DNA of 64,000 nucleotides, taken from contig JAHBNG010000031.1 in NCBI GenBank assembly GCA_019217005.1, positions 1 to 64,000 on the forward strand. The letters are read 5' to 3'. The stretch comes from Chloroflexi bacterium TSY. GTDB lineage: Bacteria; Chloroflexota; Anaerolineae; Caldilineales; Caldilineaceae. The notes under the pieces were generated by a model. The model did not search any database. It had not been told where the DNA came from and saw nothing but the letters and a program-made list of their open reading frames with translations. The position numbers and the translations under genes were made by a program. How positions within the stretch are numbered: the stretch's first letter is position 1; every line of letters starts with the position of its first letter. Below, in pieces: positions 16,789 through 25,929 of this stretch.

Positions 16789-17715
16789 TTAATCAATTGT
16801 CATACGTGGGTCAAGCGCATCGCGCAGACCGTCACCGATAAAATTGATGGCCAGTACGCAGAGACTAATCATCAGCCCAGGAGGCACCCACAGCCAAGGA
16901 AAGGACTCAATAAGTTCGATGGATTGGGCTTCATTCAGCATGTTGCCCCAACTTGGAGTGGGAATCTGCACGCCCAGGCCCAAAAAACTAAGACCGGCCT
17001 CCGTGAGGATGGCGCTCGCAATACCAAAACTCCCGGCGACAGTCACGGGCGCAACAATACTGGGGAGAATATGGCGAATAAGGATCTGCCGCTCTGGAAT
17101 GCCAACGGACTCTGCCGCCAGAACAAAATCCATCTCGCGTACTGACAAAATTTGACCACGCACAAGCCGCGCCACGCCAGTCCAGCCGATTAGACCAATG
17201 GCGATCATGGCATTGAAGAGTCCTGGTCCCACGATGGCGACAATACTGATGAGAATGACCAAGACAGGAAAGGCCATCACCGTGTCAGTAATGCGCATAA
17301 TGACCATATCCACCTTCCCGCCATAATAGCCCGCAATGCTGCCGACGACGGTACCGATTGTCATGAAGATGCCCACGGCAACCAGCCCCACCGCGATGGA
17401 GACACGTCCCCCATAGACAACGCGACTCCACACATCGCGGCCGATCATGTCTGTCCCCAGAATGTGTGCGCTACTCGGAGCCTGACGGACTTCGCGGAGG
17501 CTTGTTTTTTCGGGCGGGATAGGTGCCACGACTGATGCCAATGGAAAAACGGTCAAGACCACAATAAACATAAAAATCGAACTGGCAACAGCAACTTTGT
17601 GACGTAAAAAGCGGCGGATTGCACGCTGACTCGGTGTTTGAACAGTCACGCTTCCATCACTGAGGAGCGATCGATTTGGCAGTACATTACCTTGGGTACT
17701 CTGTTCAACAGCCAC
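16789..17715 (-). CDS. Oligopeptide/glycoside ABC transporter permease (DppC/OppC type)
   Basis: 308-residue inner-membrane permease. The N-terminal cytoplasmic tail is followed by TM1 (VAVASSIFMFIVVLTVFPLA), a periplasmic loop with LGTDMIGRDVWSRVVYGGR (the DppC family marker), and four to five further TMs. The EAA loop lies around ESVGIPERQILIRHILP with the conserved G. Start is a GTG with an AGGAGA site. It pairs with the DppB-type permease upstream (17902-18879) and the solute-binding lipoprotein at 18995-20701. The ATPase subunits are not in the window. Confidence 0.92.
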   Translation of the reverse strand: MAVEQSTQGNVLPNRSLLSDGSVTVQTPSQRAIRRFLRHKVAVASSIFMFIVVLTVFPLASVVAPIPPEKTSLREVRQAPSSAHILGTDMIGRDVWSRVVYGGRVSIAVGLVAVGIFMTIGTVVGSIAGYYGGKVDMVIMRITDTVMAFPVLVILISIVAIVGPGLFNAMIAIGLIGWTGVARLVRGQILSVREMDFVLAAESVGIPERQILIRHILPSIVAPVTVAGSFGIASAILTEAGLSFLGLGVQIPTPSWGNMLNEAQSIELIESFPWLWVPPGLMISLCVLAINFIGDGLRDALDPRMTID

Positions 17716-17744
17716 AGCGAGGCAGGTCTCCTGATTTTATGGAC

Positions 17745-17855
17745 ATTATAGGGATCGAAAATAGGACACGGATTTTCAGGATGGACACGGATTCATTCAG
17801 AATAAATCCGTGAAATCTGTGTCCATCCGTGTCCCATATTCTTAATCCTTATAAT
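17745..17855. repeat. Dispersed palindromic repeat, CGTGTCC family (copy 1)
   Basis: About 111 bp of imperfect dyad: ATTATAGGGATCGAAAATAG... and CCTTATAAT at the far end, with inner arms AGGACACGGATT and AATCCGTG...CCGTGTCC. Copies also at 22354-22467 and 47186-47286. It lies between the two permease genes, 30 bases before the start of the minus-strand DppC gene. Confidence 0.8.
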
Positions 17856-17901
17856 CTTTTATGTTTTGGTCTTTACATGATAGGGTAACCTATGCAATGT
17901 A

Positions 17902-18879
17902 CTACTCATACCGGATACGTGGATCAATCACGGCATAGGTCAGATCGGTGATGAGATTGCTCAATACGATCAGAAAGGCTGAAATCAACACCATCCCCAT
18001 AATCAGAGGATAGTCGCGCGTAGTTACGCCATCTAGATAAAGAATGCCCATCCCTGGCCAGTTGAAGATTGTCTCGATGATAATGGCGCCACCAAAGAGA
18101 CTGGGGAGGCGTAGCCCGATGATGGTGATGACAGGCAGAAGAGCATTGCGCAGAGCATGGCGGACAATGACCGCACGTTGCGCCAAGCCTTTGCTGCGTG
18201 CAGTGACAATGTAATCGAGGCGAATCACTTCCAACATACTCGAACGGGTGTAGCGCATAATGGCGGCTGTGCTTTCAATCCCCAAGACGATTGCAGGCAG
18301 CGCCAGATGGTGAAGGTGATCAAACAAACCATCCCAAAAGCCAAAGTCTTGACCAGGCGTTGAATAGCCGCTTGTGGGAAACCAACCCAGCTTGACAGCA
18401 AAGAGATAGATCACGGCAATGGCCGCAAAAAATCCAGGCACCGAGATGCCCACAAAGACAAAGCCCGTGAGCGCGTAATCCAAGCGCGTATACTGTCGTA
18501 AAGCGGAGAGAATGCCGAGCGGAATCCCAAGGATCACCGAAATGAAGATCGCCGAGAACATGAGTTGGATTGTGGCTGGCAGTCGGCGTCCAATCTCTCC
18601 CGAAACGGGCACACGACTGCGAATGCGCACACCAAGATTCCCCTGCGCCAGCCCACCCATCCACTGTAGATAGCGCACAGGCGCTGGCTGGTCCAGCCCA
18701 TACTTCTCGCGCAATGTCTCCGTATCAAGCTCACCACTCAGACCCGAATCTTGCATCGATAGCAACATCGACGAGACGGCATCGCCCGGTGCCAACTCGG
18801 TAAAGGTAAAAGTGATAATCGTAATGCCGATCAGCACCGGAATGGCTTGTAAAATGCGACGAAGGAAATAGCGATTCAT
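17902..18879 (-). CDS. Oligopeptide/glycoside ABC transporter permease (DppB/OppB type)
   Basis: 325-residue inner-membrane permease with the DppB N-terminus MNRYFLRRILQAIPVLIGIT (TM1 plus positive-inside arginines) and the family LAPGDAV motif. Six TMs overall, with the EAA loop at ARSKGLAQRAVIVRHALRNALLP. It ends YAVIDPRIRYE, the typical tail. Belongs to the same operon as the solute-binding protein; an 18-bp stem-loop lies between the two genes. Substrates of such systems in Chloroflexota are often oligosaccharides as well as peptides; which applies is unknown. Confidence 0.93.
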   Translation of the reverse strand: MNRYFLRRILQAIPVLIGITIITFTFTELAPGDAVSSMLLSMQDSGLSGELDTETLREKYGLDQPAPVRYLQWMGGLAQGNLGVRIRSRVPVSGEIGRRLPATIQLMFSAIFISVILGIPLGILSALRQYTRLDYALTGFVFVGISVPGFFAAIAVIYLFAVKLGWFPTSGYSTPGQDFGFWDGLFDHLHHLALPAIVLGIESTAAIMRYTRSSMLEVIRLDYIVTARSKGLAQRAVIVRHALRNALLPVITIIGLRLPSLFGGAIIIETIFNWPGMGILYLDGVTTRDYPLIMGMVLISAFLIVLSNLITDLTYAVIDPRIRYE

Positions 18880-18921
18880 AATGATGAATGGATGATTGAG
18901 ATGATGCGCCAGGTTGGCGAG

Positions 18922-18969
18922 AGATGATTGAGATGAGAATAGAGCCGCGCGTTCTCATCTCAATCATCT
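18922..18969 (-). terminator. Stem-loop between binding-protein and permease genes
   Basis: AGATGATTGAGATGAGAA pairs perfectly (18 bp) with TTCTCATCTCAATCATCT across a 12-base loop, with no following T-run. It sits 25 bases after the stop of the binding-protein gene. This placement is typical of mRNA-stabilising/partial termination hairpins that make the binding protein more abundant than the permeases. A dispersed repeat is an alternative. Confidence 0.65.
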
Positions 18970-18994
18970 CATTCATCCACTCATCTCATTCACT

Positions 18995-20701
18995 CTACTG
19001 AGCCAACCACCAAGTATGCGGATTGCGCTCTGGCCAAACAATGTTGGTCCACTGGCGGAACTGGTAGTTACAGACATTGGCACTAATCGCGTGGCGACGA
19101 TCTTGTTGGAAGAGCGTCATGTGGAGCAATTGATCGTTGGTCACCTCACTAATCTCATACCACATCTGCTTCCGTTTTTCGGCATCTGGCTCTACGAGCG
19201 ACGCGGAAACCATCTCGTCAATCTCGTCATTACAATATTGGGAACCGTTGTAGCCAGCGGGCGGAAGGTTCTCACAAGAGTAACGGGGATACTCAAAGGG
19301 CAACGCAACACCACAGCAACCATAGCCCAAGTCAAAATCCGGTTCTTCATAGAAGCGAGCAACAAAAGTAGGACCGTCCATATGCTCAACGCTCACATTG
19401 ATGCCGACCTCCGCCCAGAACTGTTGCATGGCGGCCACCACGCTACGATCCAATTCAGATTGGTAATAGGTAATGAAATTCAGCTCTTGGCTACCATCCC
19501 AACCAGCTTCTTCCAGAAGTTGCTTGGCCTTCTCTGGGTCATAGTTGTAGGTGGGAATATCGGGACTGATCCAGTCCCCTTTGGGATCGACGTTGGCATA
19601 TTCGTAAGCCAAGGCCTGACCGGGACCATAAATGCTCTCCGCAATCGCCGTGCGGTCAATGGCATGAACCATCGCCTGCAAGACTCTCTTGTCTTCAAAG
19701 CGGCTGTGATTGGGCCAAATCGACATGGCACCCGGCAACGGAGCACCGACCACAGTCAGATCTGGATTCTCCTCCACGCGTTCGCGGTCCAGACCGTTGA
19801 CCATATTGCCAACCTGGATTTCGCCAGCTTCAAGCCCAGGTAACCACGAAGCAACAGATGTCAGACCAATCCGGAAGATTAAGCGATCCAAGTGGGGGCG
19901 TCCCTGGTAGTAATCCTCGAAGGCTTCCAAAATGTAGAACTGATCCGGCTCAAATTCGGCCATCTTGAAGGGACCAGAGCCAATGATCTTTTCACGGGCA
20001 AATTCAGACTCGCGCATATCAGCAAAAGCCATTCCTTCCCAAATATGCTTGGGGAAGAGATTCAATCCACCCATGCCGTAGAAGAAGTCAGCCCGCGGTT
20101 CAGACAGAGTAATTTCGACGGTAAAATCATCGAGCACTTGAATGCCTGTGATCTCGTCAGTTGTTCCATCGGCAAACTCGTCGACTCCGGCAATCGCAAA
20201 GAGTGGCAATGTGGTGCGAGTGGGAATGTTGGTATCGGGATGCCAGAACATTTCAATCGTCCACTTGACATCATCCGCCATCAACTGTTCACCATCGTGC
20301 CACAAAACATCGTCGCGAAGATGATAGGTGTAGGTTAAACCATCCTCTGAAATCTCCCAGCTCTCGGCCACATCGGGTTCAATCTCCAGCGTCTCGATGT
20401 TTAGATCCACCAATTGACTAAAGACAAACCCTTGGTTGGTCGATGAACGCGAGAGCCAATTCTCGCCGCGCATGGCTTGATCAGCGAAGGCAAGGGTTAC
20501 GGTCCCACCATCGACAGGTTCGCCTTCACACTTGTTAATCCAGGGACTGCTCGTGGCCAATTCCTCCTCGGCCAACGGTTCTGCGGGCGCATCCGACGCA
20601 GGTGAAACCGTTCCAGGGGTGGGTGCCGCCGTGCAGGCAGCAAGGACAAGACACAACATCAGCAGTACTACTAGACTCCAAAACCGTTTCTGGGTAAACA
20701 T
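18995..20701 (-). CDS. Solute-binding lipoprotein of oligopeptide/glycoside ABC transporter (SBP family 5)
   Basis: 568 residues from the ATG (MFTQKRFWSL) behind GGAGGAATT; the frame extends 34 codons upstream without support. Lipoprotein signal with lipobox LAAC, then a disordered TAAPTPGTVSPASDAPAEP linker. The family 5 fold follows: ETLEIEPDVAESWEISEDGLTYTYHLR, LRDDVLWHDGE and YNYDPEKAKQLLEEAGW are diagnostic. Anchored outside the membrane, it delivers substrate to the DppB/DppC pair. It shows the HAIDRTAI segment of the hinge helix. Highest-confidence member of the operon; ligand unknown. Confidence 0.93.
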   Translation of the reverse strand: MFTQKRFWSLVVLLMLCLVLAACTAAPTPGTVSPASDAPAEPLAEEELATSSPWINKCEGEPVDGGTVTLAFADQAMRGENWLSRSSTNQGFVFSQLVDLNIETLEIEPDVAESWEISEDGLTYTYHLRDDVLWHDGEQLMADDVKWTIEMFWHPDTNIPTRTTLPLFAIAGVDEFADGTTDEITGIQVLDDFTVEITLSEPRADFFYGMGGLNLFPKHIWEGMAFADMRESEFAREKIIGSGPFKMAEFEPDQFYILEAFEDYYQGRPHLDRLIFRIGLTSVASWLPGLEAGEIQVGNMVNGLDRERVEENPDLTVVGAPLPGAMSIWPNHSRFEDKRVLQAMVHAIDRTAIAESIYGPGQALAYEYANVDPKGDWISPDIPTYNYDPEKAKQLLEEAGWDGSQELNFITYYQSELDRSVVAAMQQFWAEVGINVSVEHMDGPTFVARFYEEPDFDLGYGCCGVALPFEYPRYSCENLPPAGYNGSQYCNDEIDEMVSASLVEPDAEKRKQMWYEISEVTNDQLLHMTLFQQDRRHAISANVCNYQFRQWTNIVWPERNPHTWWLAQ

Positions 20702-21174
20702 AATTCCTCCAGGTGACTGAGTATCGATCCGCAGATTCTGATTTGAGTCATAGTACGGACAGATACAAATGAAGTGGGGTACGTCCGACAATTCAAATTC
20801 CACACACCATTATATGAAACGAATTTCGATACACTGATAGGATTTTACGAAACTTTGCAGAAAATTGAGGGAATGACGAGCTAGGAATCCACTCAAAGCC
20901 TATCTGAAAAGTGGATATGAGTCCAACCCGCTTTGCGGATAAACCTAAGTAGTATAGACAGTATACTCGCGCCAAAGCACCCTGTCAAACAACTATGAGA
21001 ATCGGGTGCCTTTTGGTTTGGGGGCAGGAATGAGAGAATGCGATGCACGGATGATAAGGCGCATGGAGCGTCCAATCAACAGCTCAACTGCGTGCGTTGC
21101 ATTCGGCTCGCAACCCGAATGCAGAGCGTTCTCGCCCCAAGACGTGAATGCACCTTGAGAAGCAATTTGCTAGC
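20702..21174. other. Intergenic region upstream of the transporter operon
   Basis: 473 bases with no supported gene; must hold the transporter promoter (minus strand) and the end of the dehydratase unit. A short hairpin is at 21099-21122. I could not fix a -35/-10 pair with confidence. Confidence 0.5.
21099..21122 (-). terminator. Short hairpin after the dehydratase gene
   Basis: GCATTCGG and CCGAATGC form an 8-bp stem about 50 bases downstream of the dehydratase stop (minus strand). No T-run, so a weak terminator at best. Confidence 0.35.
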
Positions 21175-22332
21175 TCACCAATTTGTATGAGAACCATCTT
21201 CCCGATGAAAATGTGGTGCTTCCCAAAACTTGAATGTTTGCTGCGCAATTGCCTCTTCATCTACCTCAACGCCCAAGCCTGGGCTATCCAATACAGGAAA
21301 GCGTGAGCCTTCCAACATTGGCTGAAGTGGGAAAAGCTCGTCATCTGTACGATGTGCATTTTCTGTGGGCGAAATACGCACTTCCAACCAAGCAAAGTTG
21401 GGAACGGCAGCAGCCAGGTGAATCGTTGCAGCAGTGCAAACCGGCCCCAACGGGTTATGAGGCATTAAGTCGATATAATGCCCTTCCGCCATCGCAGCAA
21501 CTTTCATCGATTCAGTCAAGCCACCCACGTTGCAAACATCGATGCGAGCATAATTGGTGATCCCTCGCTCGATGTAGGGCTGAAAATGCCACTTGCTCGA
21601 GATCTCTTCACCAATGGCAAATGGTACATCGGTCATGGTGCGCAGTGATTCGTAGGCTTCTGGCGATTCATCGCGAATTGGTTCTTCGAGAAAATCGAGC
21701 GTTCCTGATGGCATTCGCTGGCAGAAAGAAGCAGCCTCGGCCACGTTGAGACGATGATGATAATCGATTCCCAACACGGGATCTGGGCCAAACTCCTCAC
21801 GCACTTTTGTCAGCCACTGGGCTGTTAAACCGATTGATGCACGTGGTTCCCAAAGAGTTGGATCCTCATTTTCTGGATGTCCAGGCACCGTGCGGATGAC
21901 GGTCCATCCATTGTCGAGCAGTAGTTTCACATCCTCCAATAGTCTCGGTCCCATCGGGGCATGGGTCGTCGCAAAGCATGGTACATAATCACGCTGTTTC
22001 CCGCCTAATAATTGATAAACCGGTACATTCAGCGCCTTGCCTGCAATATCGTACAGAGCGATATCGATTGCGGAGATAGCCGCAGTCAGCACACGCCCCC
22101 CTTCGAAATATTGGCTGCGGTACATCTCCTGCCAGAGCGCCCCAATCCGCATGGGGTCACGCCCAATTAAAAATTCGCGGTAATGCTTGACAGCACCCAC
22201 AACGGCGAGTTCACGACTAGAGAGTCCAGCTTCGCCCCAGCCGTAGATCCCCTTGTCGGTCTCAACCTTGACCAGACACTGGTTGCGCTGGCCAACCCAA
22301 GTTGGATATGCTTTGATCTCTGTGATTTTCAT
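21175..22332 (-). CDS. Mandelate racemase/muconate lactonizing family dehydratase (galactonate-dehydratase-like)
   Basis: 385-residue enolase-superfamily enzyme. N-terminal capping domain (MKITEIKAYPTWVG), then a barrel with metal ligands in IDYHHRL (Asp), FLEEPIRDES (Glu) and IGEEISS (Glu), and the base histidine in DLMPHNPLGPVC. The last motif and the IDYHH segment match D-galactonate dehydratase-type members, which make 2-keto-3-deoxy-galactonate; other aldonates are possible. The gene stands alone on this strand, 120 bases from a dispersed repeat, with the divergent acyl-CoA ligase gene on the other side. Confidence 0.87.
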   Translation of the reverse strand: MKITEIKAYPTWVGQRNQCLVKVETDKGIYGWGEAGLSSRELAVVGAVKHYREFLIGRDPMRIGALWQEMYRSQYFEGGRVLTAAISAIDIALYDIAGKALNVPVYQLLGGKQRDYVPCFATTHAPMGPRLLEDVKLLLDNGWTVIRTVPGHPENEDPTLWEPRASIGLTAQWLTKVREEFGPDPVLGIDYHHRLNVAEAASFCQRMPSGTLDFLEEPIRDESPEAYESLRTMTDVPFAIGEEISSKWHFQPYIERGITNYARIDVCNVGGLTESMKVAAMAEGHYIDLMPHNPLGPVCTAATIHLAAAVPNFAWLEVRISPTENAHRTDDELFPLQPMLEGSRFPVLDSPGLGVEVDEEAIAQQTFKFWEAPHFHREDGSHTNW

Positions 22333-22353
22333 AAAGATTGATCATTATGAAGA

Positions 22354-22467
22354 GATGATAAGGAAAAAAATTAGGACACGGATTTTGAGGATGTACACGG
22401 ATCATTTCAGAATCAATCCGTGAAATCTGTGTTCATCCGTGTTCTACATTCTTCATCCTTATCATCT
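22354..22467. repeat. Dispersed palindromic repeat, CGTGTCC family (copy 2)
   Basis: Same family as 17745-17855: GATGATAAGGA... TTAGGACACGGATTTTGAGG, then AATCCGTGAAATC... ATCCGTGTTC...CCTTATCATC. It lies 21 bases upstream of the minus-strand dehydratase start. Confidence 0.8.
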
Positions 22468-22566
22468 CTGGGATTTGATTGGGGTATATCCACCCAGAAA
22501 AGTTTTGTCCCATCTCTCTGAACAAACATGTGGTACACACTCGAAACTTTTCTGAGGAACCTAACA

Positions 22567-22596
22567 TTGGTCATCGTGTATTATATATTATATACT
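22567..22596 (+). promoter_or_regulatory. Candidate sigma70-type promoter for the ligase cluster
   Basis: TTGGTC, 18 bases, TATACT, set in an AT-rich stretch (GTATTATATATTATATACT), 85 bases before the ATG of the ligase gene. The whole divergent gap 22333-22680 holds only this and the dispersed repeat. Confidence 0.4.
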
Positions 22597-22680
22597 GCCA
22601 GCATCCCCAATATACAGCACTCGCTCATAAATTAAAATCAATTAGCTGGTTCTACTCGACCGAAAACGGTTTAGTTTATT

Positions 22681-24255
22681 ATGAACATTGCAAACCTCTT
22701 GTCAAGAGCCGGCCGCATATTCGCCGAAAAGCCTGCCATTGCAGTAGGTGTAAAGCCCTATTATTCATACGGTGTTCTCGCGCATCGTGTGGCGACGATG
22801 GCTGGTCGCTTTTATGATCGACTACAGCTTCAGTCTGGCGACCGCGTTGCCATCGTCATGCAGAACTGCCCCCAGTTCATTGAAGTTCTCTACGCCACCT
22901 GGCATGCTGGACTTTGTGCAGTGCCCATTAATGCCAAGCTGCACCCACGTGAAATTCAGTACATTCTAGAAGATGCTGGTGCTGCTGCCTGTTTTGTCAC
23001 GTCCGAACTCAACGATGCTGTCAAACCACTTGCTGATTTTGTGCCATCGCTTGCCTATGTGATGAATGTCTCAAGCGACGATTACCATATGTTGGCAACG
23101 GGCGATCCGATGGTGCTTCAGGAGTGTGCGTCAGATGACATCGCCTGGCTTTTCTATACCAGCGGCACAACGGGACGTCCCAAGGGTGCGATGTTGAGCC
23201 ACAGCAATTTATTGGCGATGACGTTCAGCTACTTCATTGATGTTGATAGCGTCTCACCAGGAGATTGCATTATCCACGCCGCTCCCATGTCCCACGGCTC
23301 CGGTCTCTACAATTTTGCCTTTGTGGCCAAAGCTGCCACGCAGGTCATCCCGTCGTGTGGAGGATTTGACCCAACCGAGATCTTCGACCTGATCGCTGCC
23401 CATCAAGGGTGCACCTTCTTTGCCGCGCCAACCATGATCAAGCGCCTGGTCGATCATCCACAGAGTCGCTGTGCAGATACAACCAACCTCAAAACGATTG
23501 TCTATGGTGGTGGTCCGATGTATGTATCGGATCTGAAAGATGCAATCGATTGCTTTGGCTATAAATTTGTTGAGATCTACGGACAGGGTGAGAGTCCCAT
23601 GACGATCACGGTACTCTCAAAAGCACACCATGCTGATACCGATCACCCACGTTATGAGGAGCGTCTGGCTTCCGTGGGAACAGCCCATACGGTCGTTGAG
23701 GTGAGCGTGATCGACGCCGAAAATCAACTGCTTCCCCCAGGACAAATTGGAGAAATTCAGGTCAAAGGTGATGTCGTGATGCGCGGCTACTGGAACAATC
23801 TACAAGCCACTGGAGATGTCTTGCGCAATGGCTGGTTACATACCGGCGATCTGGGTGTCTTCGATGCAGATGGCTTCCTTACCCTCAAGGATCGATCCAA
23901 GGATCTGATCATTAGTGGCGGTGCCAATATCTATCCGCGCGAAATTGAGGAAGTCTTGTTGCAACATGAAGCAGTCCAAGAGGTTTCTGTCATCGGTGCG
24001 CCTCATCCAGAGTGGGGAGAGACGGTCGTGGCCTTTATCGTTCTCCAGAATCATAAAGCCACAGACCAAAAGGTAACCGAAGACGAACTCGATCAACTTT
24101 GCGTTGACAACATCGCACGCTTCAAGCGCCCGCGCACCTATCGCTTCGTCGAGCATCTACCGAAAAACAATTACGGGAAGGTTCTGAAGACCGCATTGCG
24201 TCAGTATCTCCAACAGGAAGAAGGTAACGAACAACCAGCAACCAGTAACCAATGA
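22681..24255 (+). CDS. Acyl-CoA synthetase / AMP-binding ligase
   Basis: 524-residue ANL-superfamily enzyme that activates a carboxylic acid with ATP to the adenylate and then the CoA thioester. The P-loop YTSGTTGRPKG is at 159-169, the A5 region is IYGQGES, the A7 motif is WLHTGDLG, and the C-terminal catalytic lysine lies in PKNNYGKVLK. Soluble; substrate not fixed by sequence (aromatic and medium-chain acids are common for this subgroup). It begins a plus-strand cluster with two SDRs, a carboxymuconolactone-decarboxylase-like protein and a Gfo/Idh/MocA enzyme, only 10 bases before the first SDR. Confidence 0.9.
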   Translation: MNIANLLSRAGRIFAEKPAIAVGVKPYYSYGVLAHRVATMAGRFYDRLQLQSGDRVAIVMQNCPQFIEVLYATWHAGLCAVPINAKLHPREIQYILEDAGAAACFVTSELNDAVKPLADFVPSLAYVMNVSSDDYHMLATGDPMVLQECASDDIAWLFYTSGTTGRPKGAMLSHSNLLAMTFSYFIDVDSVSPGDCIIHAAPMSHGSGLYNFAFVAKAATQVIPSCGGFDPTEIFDLIAAHQGCTFFAAPTMIKRLVDHPQSRCADTTNLKTIVYGGGPMYVSDLKDAIDCFGYKFVEIYGQGESPMTITVLSKAHHADTDHPRYEERLASVGTAHTVVEVSVIDAENQLLPPGQIGEIQVKGDVVMRGYWNNLQATGDVLRNGWLHTGDLGVFDADGFLTLKDRSKDLIISGGANIYPREIEEVLLQHEAVQEVSVIGAPHPEWGETVVAFIVLQNHKATDQKVTEDELDQLCVDNIARFKRPRTYRFVEHLPKNNYGKVLKTALRQYLQQEEGNEQPATSNQ

Positions 24256-24265
24256 GGGGAACATC

Positions 24266-25054
24266 ATGGGAGATCGATTAAAAGACAAAGTAGCAATCAT
24301 AACGGGTGCTGGCTCTGTTGGGCCGGGTTGGGGAAACGGAAAAGCGACCGCCGTGCTCTTTGCGCGCGAAGGAGCAAAGATTTTTGCTATCGATCTCAAT
24401 TTAGCGGCTGCCGAAGAGACAAAGAGCATCATCGAAGACAAGGGTGGCAATTGTACAGTCCATCAAGCTGATGTTTCCAAGGCAGAAGCAGTCAAGGGTC
24501 TTGTGGAATCTTGTCTCGAAACGTATGGGCGCATCGATATTCTCCACAACAACGTGGGAATCCTTGAAGTTGGTGGCTGCGTTGAGACGAGTGAGGAAAG
24601 CTGGGATCGAGTCAACGATGTCAATCTTAAAAGTATGTTTTTGACTTGCAAATACGTTTTACCCCAAATGGAAAAACAGGGCAGTGGAGCTATTGTCAAT
24701 GTCTCCTCGGTCGCCTCCATTCGCTGGCTGGGAGTATCCTACATTTCATATAGCGCCACAAAAGGCGCGATCAATCAACTGACTCAAAGCATTGCCATTG
24801 AGTATGCCCAAAAGAATATTCGGGCGAATGCCATCCTGCCCGGCTTCATGAATACACCGATGGTGAGCAACTCGCTGGCCGAAACCTATGCCGAAGGAGA
24901 TATTGAGGCGATGATCGAGATCCGCAACAACCTCTGTCCCATGGGCAAAATGGGTGATGCCTATGCAGCTCTCTTTCTTGCTTCTGACGAAGCAAAATAC
25001 ATCACCGGCACGCAGTTAGTCGTTGATGGCGGATTGACCAGCAAGTGTGTTTGA
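24266..25054 (+). CDS. SDR family oxidoreductase
   Basis: 262-residue short-chain dehydrogenase/reductase. Nucleotide loop TGAGSVGPGWGNGKA (residues 13-27) is an extended version of TGxxxGxG. The NNVG motif follows at 95-98, the catalytic Ser is in VSSVAS (148), and YSATK gives Tyr162 and Lys166. It ends with the usual ITGTQLVVDGG. Uses NAD(P)H on a keto/hydroxy group. It shares the elongated loop with the second SDR at 25930-26724, so the two are probably paralogues acting on related substrates in the same pathway (inference). The ATG has an AGGGGAAC site. Confidence 0.92.
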   Translation: MGDRLKDKVAIITGAGSVGPGWGNGKATAVLFAREGAKIFAIDLNLAAAEETKSIIEDKGGNCTVHQADVSKAEAVKGLVESCLETYGRIDILHNNVGILEVGGCVETSEESWDRVNDVNLKSMFLTCKYVLPQMEKQGSGAIVNVSSVASIRWLGVSYISYSATKGAINQLTQSIAIEYAQKNIRANAILPGFMNTPMVSNSLAETYAEGDIEAMIEIRNNLCPMGKMGDAYAALFLASDEAKYITGTQLVVDGGLTSKCV

Positions 25055-25201
25055 ACGTACCATACCATGAAAAGACGCGGGGTGGCAAGTTGCAAGGTGG
25101 CAAGTGACTTAGCAACCTGCAATTTTTATACTTGTCTGGGTGAGTAAATGCAATATGTTTGTTTGAACATACCTTGACCATAATATGAGTATCCAGGAAT
25201 T

Positions 25202-25795
25202 ATGCAAATGAGTCGACTCCCAAACATCTTACCTGAAAACTTTACAGAACCTCAGCAAAAACTTTTCGAGAGCATTACTGGCGGCAAGCGAGGCAAGCAG
25301 AGTGCTGTCGAAACATTTCTAAACCCGGAAGGCGGTTTGAGAGGCCCATTCAATGCCTTGCTCTTTAGCCCCATACTTGGTGAGGCTGCGCAACGGCTGG
25401 GTGAAGCCGTACGTTTTGAAGGAACACTTTCACCGCAGTTGCGAGAACTAGCGATTCTCACAGTTGCGGCCAAATGGGAAGCCCAATATGAATGGTGGGC
25501 GCACGAAAAGATTGCAAGAGAGGCCAAGCTGGATCCCAACATCATTGCAGGCATCAAAACAGGTGTATTGCCCGAATCAGCAGAGCCAGCTGAGGTCATC
25601 GTCTACAACTTTGCCCGCGAATTGACCGACCGCCACCAAGTGTCCGATCAGCAATACGAGAAGGTTGTTGCACTTCTTGGCGAATCAGGTATTGTCGAGT
25701 TGGTGATCCTGATAGGTTACTACACATTGATCTCGATGACGCTCAATGTTTTCGAAGTGCCTTTGCCTCCTGGTGAAACTGTTCCGTTCGCCTAA
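25202..25795 (+). CDS. Carboxymuconolactone decarboxylase-like (AhpD-fold) protein
   Basis: 197 residues, all-helical CMD/AhpD-like. Seen: FNALLFSPILGEAAQRLGEAVRFE, LSPQLRELAILTVAAKWEAQYEWWAHEKIA (the family core, in which a cysteine pair is absent), then VYNFARELTDRHQVSD. The lack of CxxC excludes an AhpD peroxidase; it matches the decarboxylase/isomerase-like members found in aromatic catabolism operons. Start could equally be the second ATG at 25208; AGGA lies upstream of both. Its position between SDR genes suggests the cluster handles an aromatic or lactone intermediate. Confidence 0.85.
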   Translation: MQMSRLPNILPENFTEPQQKLFESITGGKRGKQSAVETFLNPEGGLRGPFNALLFSPILGEAAQRLGEAVRFEGTLSPQLRELAILTVAAKWEAQYEWWAHEKIAREAKLDPNIIAGIKTGVLPESAEPAEVIVYNFARELTDRHQVSDQQYEKVVALLGESGIVELVILIGYYTLISMTLNVFEVPLPPGETVPFA

Positions 25796-25929
25796 TCTAC
25801 AGGATCTTGTCTAATCGTATTTGATTATACTGAGCAAGGCCATAAATGAGAAAAAGTAGCCCAGTTTTACCCGAGTAGATCATTCTCATCTATGAGCGCT
25901 TGCGGTATACATTGCGAAGGAAATACTCT

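Noticed and set aside
19016..19843. 275-codon plus-strand frame opposite the solute-binding protein
   Set aside because: Antisense to a clearly coding lipoprotein gene; no ribosome site or recognised domain.
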